A stretch of DNA of 64,000 bases from Bacillus pumilus (GTDB lineage: Bacteria; Bacillota; Bacilli; Bacillales; Bacillaceae), in NCBI RefSeq assembly GCF_900186955.1, contig NZ_LT906438.1, positions 1,550,001-1,614,000 of the forward strand. Reading direction: 5' to 3'. This document shows positions 57,207-64,000 of this stretch, one piece after another (the first letter of the stretch is position 1; each line of letters starts with the position of its first letter). The notes beneath the pieces are model-generated. The model ran no database searches. It had not been told where the DNA came from and saw nothing but the letters and a program-made list of their open reading frames with translations. Made by a program: the position numbers and the translations under genes.

Positions 57207-58001
57207 ATGAAACAAAGAATTTTGACGGGTGTTTTGGCAGCTGCAGTCTTTTTACTTGCAGTTATATATGGACAGATGCCATTTACCCTGCTGATTTACT
57301 TAATGGGAAGTGTCGCTCTCTTTGAGCTTCTAAGAATGAAAAAGATATCGATTTTTAGCTTTCCTGGTATTGTCAGCTTAATATTGCTTTGGCTTTTAAT
57401 GGGCGGAGAGAATAGCTTCTTCCCGAACGTAGACGCATCAAAAATGCAGATTGCTTTATTTGCAGTCTTAATTCTTTTAACTTATACAGTGTTGAGCAAA
57501 AACTCTTTCACATTCGATGAGGTTGCTTTTGTAATATTAGCGACATTATATATTGGTGTCAGTTTCTATTATTTTATTCAAATTAGAGGCTTATATGGCA
57601 TGAGTGCGATCTTCTTCGCAGCAGTGATTATTTGGTCCACTGACTCAGGTGCCTATTTTATTGGGAAATCGATGGGAAAACGAAAGCTCTGGCCAGAGAT
57701 CAGCCCAAACAAAACAGTAGAAGGATTTATCGGCGGAATCGTCACAGCGGTCGTGTTGTCATTTGTGTTTCAGGCGATTACAGGATTTTTGCCATCATAT
57801 CTGCTCGTTATGTTTATTACGCTTTTGCTCAGTATCTTTGGACAGCTTGGCGACCTTGTGGAATCTGCTTTAAAGCGTCATTACCACGTGAAGGATTCAG
57901 GGACAATTCTCCCTGGACATGGCGGGATTTTGGACAGGTTTGACAGCTTTTTATTCGTTCTGCCGTTTTTATATTTATTGCTTGCAACGTTTGCCAGCTA
58001 A
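57207..58001 (+). CDS. cdsA: Phosphatidate cytidylyltransferase
   Basis: Makes CDP-diacylglycerol for all phospholipids. 264 residues, about seven to eight membrane helices, C-terminal signature SALKRHYHVKDSGTILPGHGGILDRFDS. Start ATG 57207 (MKQRILTG) is preferred over GTG 57198, which overlaps the GAGGGTGG ribosome site. Confidence 0.96.
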   Translation: MKQRILTGVLAAAVFLLAVIYGQMPFTLLIYLMGSVALFELLRMKKISIFSFPGIVSLILLWLLMGGENSFFPNVDASKMQIALFAVLILLTYTVLSKNSFTFDEVAFVILATLYIGVSFYYFIQIRGLYGMSAIFFAAVIIWSTDSGAYFIGKSMGKRKLWPEISPNKTVEGFIGGIVTAVVLSFVFQAITGFLPSYLLVMFITLLLSIFGQLGDLVESALKRHYHVKDSGTILPGHGGILDRFDSFLFVLPFLYLLLATFAS

Positions 58002-58040
58002 CCTCATAGAAACTTATTGAACGAGAGAAGGAGTGGCAAT

Positions 58041-59192
58041 TTGAGATATATTTCGCTATTAGGCGCAACAGGATCAATTGGAGAACAAACATTAGATGTG
58101 ATGAGGCAGCACCCAGACAAATTTAAGCTAAAAGCCATGACGTTTGGCCGAAATGTAGACAAAGCCATACCAATCATTGAACAGTTTCAGCCTGAATTTG
58201 TCGGTTGCTTAAGTGAAGAGGCCTATCACACGCTAAAAGGTCATTCATTTGAATACGATGTCAAAATGGCTGCTGGTGATGAAGCCAACATCGAAGCAGC
58301 GACCTATGATGCAGTGGACGTTGTGGTCAATGCCCTTGTCGGAAGTGTCGGGCTTGTTCCAACATTAAAGGCCATTGAACAAAAAAAGACGATTGCACTC
58401 GCAAATAAGGAAACACTTGTGACAGCTGGTCATATAGTAAAAGAGTACGCGAAAAGATATGATGTACCTTTACTTCCTGTCGATAGTGAGCATTCCGCTA
58501 TTTTTCAATGCCTGCAAGGTGAACAAGCTAAAAACATTGAACGCTTAATCGTGACAGCCTCAGGTGGTAGTTTCCGAGATAAAAAACGAACTGAACTTGA
58601 AGGTGTTACGGTTGAAGAAGCGCTGAACCACCCAAACTGGTCGATGGGAGCGAAAATTACCATTGATTCAGCGACGATGATGAATAAAGGGCTCGAGGTG
58701 ATTGAGGCACATTGGTTGTTTGATATACCGTATGAACAAATTGATGTGCTGTTACATAAAGAGAGCATTATCCATTCGATGGTGGAATTTCACGACAAAA
58801 GCGTCATGGCTCAGTTAGGGACACCTGACATGAGAGTGCCCATTCAATATGCACTCACATACCCTGACAGGGCGCCATTACCAGAAGCAAAATCATTGAA
58901 CCTTTGGGAGATTGGACAATTGAATTTCCAAAAAGCGGATTTTGACAGGTATCGCTGCTTACATTTTGCTTATGAATCAGGTAAAATAGGAGGGACAATG
59001 CCTGCTGTGCTCAATGCAGCAAATGAAATGGCAGTCGATGCATTTCTGAAAGGCAAAGTAACATTCCTGCAAATTGAAGAATTGATTGAAAAGGCACTAA
59101 ACAGACATCATGTGATTTCAACGCCTAGTTTGCAAGATATCCATGAAGTGGACAAAGATACACGAGACTTTGTTCAATCAATCCTCACATAA
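58041..59192 (+). CDS. dxr: 1-deoxy-D-xylulose 5-phosphate reductoisomerase
   Basis: First committed step of the MEP isoprenoid pathway (NADPH, metal), supplying UppS. 383 residues from TTG 58041 ([19 protein letters not shown]), 7 bases after AAGGAG and equal to the Bacillus family length. [13 protein letters not shown] and GGSFRD active-site motifs are present. An upstream TTG at 58017 would precede the ribosome site. Confidence 0.96.
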   Translation: MRYISLLGATGSIGEQTLDVMRQHPDKFKLKAMTFGRNVDKAIPIIEQFQPEFVGCLSEEAYHTLKGHSFEYDVKMAAGDEANIEAATYDAVDVVVNALVGSVGLVPTLKAIEQKKTIALANKETLVTAGHIVKEYAKRYDVPLLPVDSEHSAIFQCLQGEQAKNIERLIVTASGGSFRDKKRTELEGVTVEEALNHPNWSMGAKITIDSATMMNKGLEVIEAHWLFDIPYEQIDVLLHKESIIHSMVEFHDKSVMAQLGTPDMRVPIQYALTYPDRAPLPEAKSLNLWEIGQLNFQKADFDRYRCLHFAYESGKIGGTMPAVLNAANEMAVDAFLKGKVTFLQIEELIEKALNRHHVISTPSLQDIHEVDKDTRDFVQSILT

Positions 59193-59198
59193 GGTGGT

Positions 59199-60464
59199 AT
59201 GTTCGTGAATACAGTGATTGCGTTTATTATTATTTTTGGAACGCTCGTTTTTTTCCACGAGCTTGGCCATTTAATTATGGCGCAGCGAGCGGGGATTTTA
59301 TGCCGTGAGTTCGCAATTGGTTTTGGGCCGAAGATTTTCTCCTTTAAACGAAAAGAAACCGTTTATACCATTAGACTTCTCCCTATTGGCGGATTTGTTA
59401 AAATGGCAGGAGAGGACCCTGAAGTCATTGAAATTAAACCAGGTCATACAGTGGGGCTCTTATTCAATGAGCAAAATGAAGTAGAAAAAATCATTTTAAA
59501 TGATAAAGAAAAATATCCTGATGCACTTGTCATCGAAGTTGAGCAGATTGATTTAGATCATGCCATGAGAATCTCAGGATATGAAGCTGGAAATGAAGAT
59601 ATTTTGACTGGCTACAATGTGAGTCAAACAAGCTTTTATATTGCAGATGGTGAAGAAATTCAAATCGCACCATACAATCGTCAATTTGGATCAAAAACGG
59701 TATGGCAGCGTATTAAAGCGATCGCAGCTGGACCGATTATGAACTTTATTTTGGCGTATGTGATTTTGGTTGCTTTAGGGTTTATTCAAGGGGTCACCAT
59801 TGATGATCCTGTACTCGGCAAGCTGACGAAAGACGGCCGAGCGGCAGAAGCTGGACTCATGCAGGGAGACCACATCGTGTCCATTAACGGGGATAAAATG
59901 AATTCTTGGACAGACGTCGTTCAAACCGTTCAAAAGAACCCTGAGAAAAAAATGAATGTCGTCATTGACCGAGACGGCAAAGAAAGCACTGTGCAGGTTG
60001 TACCAGAAGCTGTGAAAGCAGACGGAAAAAACATTGGCCGTTTCGGATCTTATCCGCCAACGGAAAATGGATTTCTGAAGGTTATTTCATCCTCAGGAAC
60101 GACTGTGATTTCAACAGCAGGTCTGATTTTAACGAACTTACAAAAGATTGTCACAGGGCAATTTTCACTAGATATGTTAGCAGGTCCTGTTGGGATCTAT
60201 GACATGACAGGAGAAGTAGCTAAGCAAGGTGTGTTAACATTAATGCAGTTTGCGGCGTTCCTTAGTATTAACTTAGGTATCGTGAATTTATTGCCGATTC
60301 CTGCACTAGACGGAGGACGTTTACTATTCTTGTTTGTTGAAGCCATTCGCGGTAAACCAATTAATCGTGAGAAAGAAGCACTTGTTGTCTTTATCGGTGT
60401 TGCATTCCTCATGCTGTTAATGCTAGTGGTTACGTGGAATGACATCCAGCGATTATTTTTATAA
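59199..60464 (+). CDS. rasP: Site-2 intramembrane metalloprotease RasP
   Basis: Cleaves anti-sigma factors such as RsiW and cell-division and signal-peptide substrates within the membrane. 421 residues: zinc motif HELGH at 20-24 in the first helix, a PDZ domain about 190-270, and the second metal site NLLPIPALDGGRLL near 363, with C-terminal membrane helices. Starts 6 bases after dxr. Terminator follows. Confidence 0.97.
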   Translation: MFVNTVIAFIIIFGTLVFFHELGHLIMAQRAGILCREFAIGFGPKIFSFKRKETVYTIRLLPIGGFVKMAGEDPEVIEIKPGHTVGLLFNEQNEVEKIILNDKEKYPDALVIEVEQIDLDHAMRISGYEAGNEDILTGYNVSQTSFYIADGEEIQIAPYNRQFGSKTVWQRIKAIAAGPIMNFILAYVILVALGFIQGVTIDDPVLGKLTKDGRAAEAGLMQGDHIVSINGDKMNSWTDVVQTVQKNPEKKMNVVIDRDGKESTVQVVPEAVKADGKNIGRFGSYPPTENGFLKVISSSGTTVISTAGLILTNLQKIVTGQFSLDMLAGPVGIYDMTGEVAKQGVLTLMQFAAFLSINLGIVNLLPIPALDGGRLLFLFVEAIRGKPINREKEALVVFIGVAFLMLLMLVVTWNDIQRLFL

Positions 60465-60473
60465 AACCAATGT

Positions 60474-60507
60474 CTCTTGTTTCTCATTACGGGAAACAAG
60501 AGTTTTT
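60474..60507 (+). terminator. Terminator after rasP
   Basis: 10-bp perfect stem CTCTTGTTTC / GAAACAAGAG (60474-60483, 60493-60502), 9-base loop, TTTTT tail; 9 bases after the rasP stop. Confidence 0.88.
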
Positions 60508-60543
60508 GTGAGAAGTCCTATTTCATAAATGAGGTGTAACGAC

Positions 60544-62241
60544 ATGAGACAATCCCTGACTTTCATACCAACTCTTCGAGAGGTGCCAGCAGATGCTGAG
60601 GCAAAAAGTCACCAGCTCTTAGTAAGAGCTGGGTTCATTAGACAAAACACAAGCGGAATCTATCATTATCTGCCGCTTGCTCATAAAGTCATCCAGCATA
60701 TTCAATCCATCGTTCGCAAGGAGATGGAAAAGGCGGGAGCAGCTGAGCTGTTAATGCCAGTGCTGCAGCAGGCAGAAATGTGGCAAGAGTCAGGAAGATG
60801 GTATACATACGGTCCAGAATTGATGCGTATGAAAGATCGTCATGGCCGTGAGTTTGCACTTGGCCCAACGCACGAAGAAGTGATTACATCACTTGTACGC
60901 AGCGAAGTGAAATCGTATAAGAAGCTTCCTTTAACTCTTTATCAAATTCAATCAAAATTCCGCGACGAACAGAGACCACGTTTTGGGCTACTACGCGGAC
61001 GTGAATTTATTATGAAGGATGCGTACTCATTCCATTCTTCACCAGAAAGCCTTGATGACACTTACAACAAGATGTTTACAGCTTACTCCAATGTATTCTC
61101 AAAAGTAGGTCTTAATTTTAGACCAGTTATTGCAGATTCTGGTGCAATGGGAGGAAAAGATACACATGAGTTTATGGCACTGTCAGAAGTAGGAGAAGAT
61201 ACAATCGCATACTCTGATACATCTTCCTATGCTGCGAACATTGAAATGGCTGAAGCTGTTTATCGAGGAGAAGAAACAAATCCTGCGGACTTCAAAGAAC
61301 TTGAAAAAGTCCATACACCGCAAGCAAAAACGATTCAAGACATCGCTGGATTTTTAGAAGTTGATCCTTCTCTTTTTATCAAGTCTGTTTTGTTTAAAGC
61401 AGATGATGCGTATGTTCTCATCCTGACGAGAGGCGACCATGAAGTAAATGATGTGAAAGTGAAAAACTTGGTAGGAGCACAGCTTGTAGAGCTTGCTACT
61501 CGCGAAGAAGTACTAGAAGTCATTGGAACAGAGCCTGGATTTGTTGGTCCAGTGAAGCTGGAAGCAGAAGTCGATATTTATGCAGACCTTGCGGTTAAAG
61601 GCATGACAAATGCTGTTGCAGGTGCAAACGAAGCGGATTATCACTTTGTCAATGTCAATCCTGCGCGTGATGTGTCAGTGAAAGAATTCACAGATCTCCG
61701 TTTGATCCAAGAAGGCGACGTTTCTCCAGATGGAGAAGGCACAATCCAGTTTGCTAAAGGGATTGAAGTAGGACAAGTCTTTAAACTAGGCACTCGTTAT
61801 TCTGAGTCAATGGATGCGACGTACCTTGATGAGAATGGTCGAGCGCAGCCAATGATTATGGGCTGCTATGGTATCGGTATCTCTAGAACGCTTTCAGCGA
61901 TTGTTGAACAGCATCACGATGAGAAAGGAATCATTTGGCCGGAAGCTGTTGCGCCATATGACCTTCATCTCCTTGCATTAAATATGAAAAACGATGCTCA
62001 AAAAGAGCTAGCTGAAACGTTATACGAGCGCTTAGAAGATGAGGGCTTTGACGTACTTTTCGATGACCGTCAGGAGCGAGCAGGCGTGAAATTTGCAGAC
62101 AGTGATTTAATTGGGCTGCCAATTCGCATTAGCTGCGGAAAACGTTCAGAAGAAGGCATTGTTGAAGTGAAGTTTAGAAAATCAGGGGAATCACACGAAG
62201 TATCTGTTGATGAGCTGATTTCTTTTATACGCCAAGCATAA
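60544..62241 (+). CDS. proS: Prolyl-tRNA synthetase
   Basis: Class II synthetase charging tRNA-Pro. 565 residues of the bacterial type with an inserted editing domain (about 225-385) between motifs 2 and 3; motif 2 [20 protein letters not shown] near 140 and motif 3 [15 protein letters not shown] near 440; anticodon-binding domain at the end. ATG 60544 is 8 bases after GAGGTG. The short leader leaves no room for a T-box. Confidence 0.97.
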   Translation: MRQSLTFIPTLREVPADAEAKSHQLLVRAGFIRQNTSGIYHYLPLAHKVIQHIQSIVRKEMEKAGAAELLMPVLQQAEMWQESGRWYTYGPELMRMKDRHGREFALGPTHEEVITSLVRSEVKSYKKLPLTLYQIQSKFRDEQRPRFGLLRGREFIMKDAYSFHSSPESLDDTYNKMFTAYSNVFSKVGLNFRPVIADSGAMGGKDTHEFMALSEVGEDTIAYSDTSSYAANIEMAEAVYRGEETNPADFKELEKVHTPQAKTIQDIAGFLEVDPSLFIKSVLFKADDAYVLILTRGDHEVNDVKVKNLVGAQLVELATREEVLEVIGTEPGFVGPVKLEAEVDIYADLAVKGMTNAVAGANEADYHFVNVNPARDVSVKEFTDLRLIQEGDVSPDGEGTIQFAKGIEVGQVFKLGTRYSESMDATYLDENGRAQPMIMGCYGIGISRTLSAIVEQHHDEKGIIWPEAVAPYDLHLLALNMKNDAQKELAETLYERLEDEGFDVLFDDRQERAGVKFADSDLIGLPIRISCGKRSEEGIVEVKFRKSGESHEVSVDELISFIRQA

Positions 62242-62259
62242 AAAACGAACAAAAAAATG

Positions 62260-62290
62260 AAGGTACCTCCTGTAGAAAAGAGGTACCTTT
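62260..62290 (+). terminator. Hairpin after proS
   Basis: Perfect 10-bp stem AAGGTACCTC / GAGGTACCTT with a 10-base loop; the tail (TCTGATT) is a poor T-run, so this may be a weak terminator letting transcription continue into polC. Confidence 0.55.
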
Positions 62291-62316
62291 CTGATTGACA
62301 AAAGGAGGGTCCTGTC

Positions 62317-64000
62317 TTGGATGAACAATTACCGATCACACGGCGGCAATTTCATATATTACTCAATCAGATTCAAATGACAGATGATGACCTCAGTCGT
62401 TACTTTGAAGAAGGAGAAATCGTCAAATTGACGGTGCATAAGGCGGCGAAAACGTGGCATTTCCTTTTTAAATTTAAGGCGCTTTTGCCTTACAAGGTAT
62501 ATGCCATGTTTCTCAGCAGGCTGACAAATGCATTTTCTCATATTGCACAAGTCACTTGCACGATTGAAGTCAATGATTCGAGCATCTCTGAAGAGCTCGT
62601 TCAATCGTATTGGTCACATTGTGTGGAAGAGCTTCAAGGAATTTCTCCTCCAATTATCAGCTTGCTTCAGCAGCAAAAACCATCGCTGTCTGGACATAAA
62701 ATCATCATCAAAACGAAAAGCGAAACAGAGGCTTTGGCCATCAAGAAGAAGTACAGTCCAATGCTCCAGGCTGCTTTTAAACAAGTAGGCTTTCCAGAAT
62801 TGCAATTTGATACAGAAATTTTTGTATCAGATCAAGAGATTCAGAAGTTCAGAGAACAAAAGCTTGCTGAAGATCAAGAAAGAGCGATGCAAGCCCTCAC
62901 TGAGATGGAGAAGAAGGAAAGTGAGGAGCAGGAAGAAGGTCCGTCTGGCCCACTCATGATTGGCTATCAAATTAAAGACAATGAAGAAATTCGTACGCTT
63001 GATAGTATTATGGATGAGGAAAGAAGAATCACCGTTCAGGGCTATGTATTCGATGCAGAAACGCGTGAGCTGAAAAGCGGCAGAACGCTTTGTATCTTTA
63101 AAATTACAGATTATACAAACAGTATTTTAATTAAAATGTTTGCAAGAGAAAAAGAAGATGCCCAGCTGATGAAATCATTGAAAAAAGGCATGTGGGTCAA
63201 AGCAAGAGGAAGCATTCAAAACGATACGTTTGTCAGAGACCTTGTCATGATTGCCAATGACGTCAATGAAATGAAACCTCAGCTGAAAGAGGATACGGCA
63301 CCTGAGGGTGAAAAGCGTGTCGAGCTTCATTTGCATTCCCCAATGAGTCAAATGGATGCTGTTACTGGCATCGGCAAGTTGGTGGAACAAGCAAAAAAAT
63401 GGGGACATGAAGCGATTGCTCTGACGGATCATGCGGTTGTACAATCCTTCCCAGATGCGTATGCAGCAAGTAAAAAGCATGACATCAAAATGATGTATGG
63501 TGTGGAAATCAACTTGGTTGACGACGGAGTACCTATTGCCTATAATCCAGAGCACCGTTTGTTAGAGGATGCAACGTATGTTGTATTTGACGTAGAGACA
63601 ACTGGACTTTCAGCTGTGTATGACACGATTATTGAGCTGGCAGCAGTGAAAATAAAGGGCGGAGAAATCATTGACCGTTTTGAGGCATTTGCAAATCCTC
63701 ATCACCCACTATCAGCGACAACGATCGAATTAACAGGTATCACGGATGATATGGTCAAAGATGCTCCAGATGTCGTCGATGTCGTACGGGATTTCAAAGA
63801 ATGGATTGGACAAGATATCCTTGTTGCGCACAATGCAAGCTTTGATATGGGCTTTTTAAATACAGCATACAAACGCCTGTTAAAAACAGATAAAGCGTCA
63901 AACCCTGTGATTGATACACTGGAACTTGGCCGATTCCTTTACCCAGAATTTAAGAATCACCGGCTGAACACACTTTGTAAAAAGTTCGATATAGAACTGA
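62317..64000 (+). CDS. polC: DNA polymerase III PolC (replicative), N-terminal part
   Basis: Leading-strand replicative polymerase of Gram-positives, cut by the window end after 561 codons of an expected about 1440. Start TTG 62317 (MDEQLPITRRQF), 8 bases after AAGGAGG. Visible: N-terminal domain 1-220, OB-fold about 225-330 (RRITVQGYVFD), first part of the PHP domain from about 334 (RVELHLHSPMS), and the inserted DnaQ-type 3'-5' exonuclease from about 422 (VFDVETTGLS; AHNASFDMGF). The catalytic palm is outside the window. Confidence 0.97.
   Translation, partial: MDEQLPITRRQFHILLNQIQMTDDDLSRYFEEGEIVKLTVHKAAKTWHFLFKFKALLPYKVYAMFLSRLTNAFSHIAQVTCTIEVNDSSISEELVQSYWSHCVEELQGISPPIISLLQQQKPSLSGHKIIIKTKSETEALAIKKKYSPMLQAAFKQVGFPELQFDTEIFVSDQEIQKFREQKLAEDQERAMQALTEMEKKESEEQEEGPSGPLMIGYQIKDNEEIRTLDSIMDEERRITVQGYVFDAETRELKSGRTLCIFKITDYTNSILIKMFAREKEDAQLMKSLKKGMWVKARGSIQNDTFVRDLVMIANDVNEMKPQLKEDTAPEGEKRVELHLHSPMSQMDAVTGIGKLVEQAKKWGHEAIALTDHAVVQSFPDAYAASKKHDIKMMYGVEINLVDDGVPIAYNPEHRLLEDATYVVFDVETTGLSAVYDTIIELAAVKIKGGEIIDRFEAFANPHHPLSATTIELTGITDDMVKDAPDVVDVVRDFKEWIGQDILVAHNASFDMGFLNTAYKRLLKTDKASNPVIDTLELGRFLYPEFKNHRLNTLCKKFDIEL

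Noticed and set aside
57829..58092. Minus-strand frame spanning the cdsA-dxr junction
   Set aside because: No ribosome site, overlaps two conserved genes in opposite sense.
60508..60543. Possible T-box upstream of proS
   Set aside because: Only about 36 bases separate the rasP terminator from the proS start; too short, and no T-box sequence is present.

Overview
The window is a gap-free stretch of core chromosome from a low-GC Gram-positive, flagellated, spore-former-type Bacillus. Protein lengths, order and sequence follow the Bacillus subtilis fabD-to-polC region gene for gene, but the proteins are not identical to B. subtilis. From memory of family sequences they look most like the B. pumilus / safensis / altitudinis group; that species-level call is an inference and was not tested. 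All 69 protein genes lie on the + strand. No tRNA, rRNA, insertion sequence, prophage, CRISPR array or defence island is visible, and no gap between genes exceeds about 300 bases (the largest is codY to flgB, about 286).

Layout. 1-1444: end of the fatty-acid operon (fabD 3' end, fabG, acpA). 1629-8876: rnc, smc, ftsY, ylxM, ffh (RNA processing, chromosome condensation, protein targeting). 8982-13516: rpsP, khpA, ylqD, rimM, trmD, rplS, rbgA, rnhB (ribosome and tRNA maturation, with an L19-type leader before rplS). 13544-15552: ylqG-ylqH, a FliK-like/FlhB-tail-like pair standing apart from the flagellar operon. 15729-17814: sucCD with a consensus-matching cre site in the promoter. 17878-22424: dprA, topA, trmFO. 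22487-26195: codV(xerC)-hslV-hslU-codY.

26482-53003 is the fla/che operon: rod, MS-ring and export genes (flgB to flhA), the SRP-type GTPase/ATPase pair flhF-flhG, chemotaxis genes (cheB, A, W, C, D; cheY further up), sigD and swrB. Spacing is very tight, many stops and starts overlap, and several genes begin with TTG. It is one roughly 26.5 kb transcription unit with no internal terminator that I can see.

53159-64000: rpsB, tsf, pyrH, frr, then uppS-cdsA-dxr-rasP (isoprenoid and phospholipid precursors, envelope proteolysis), proS, and the 5' part of polC, cut by the window edge.

How it works together: the window links translation, targeting, motility and central carbon flow. CodY is encoded immediately upstream of the fla/che control region, which holds a degenerate CodY-box-like sequence and two dyads. 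I found no undescribed system. The observations most worth a second look are regulatory dyads, leaders, start-codon patterns and the ylqGH pair.
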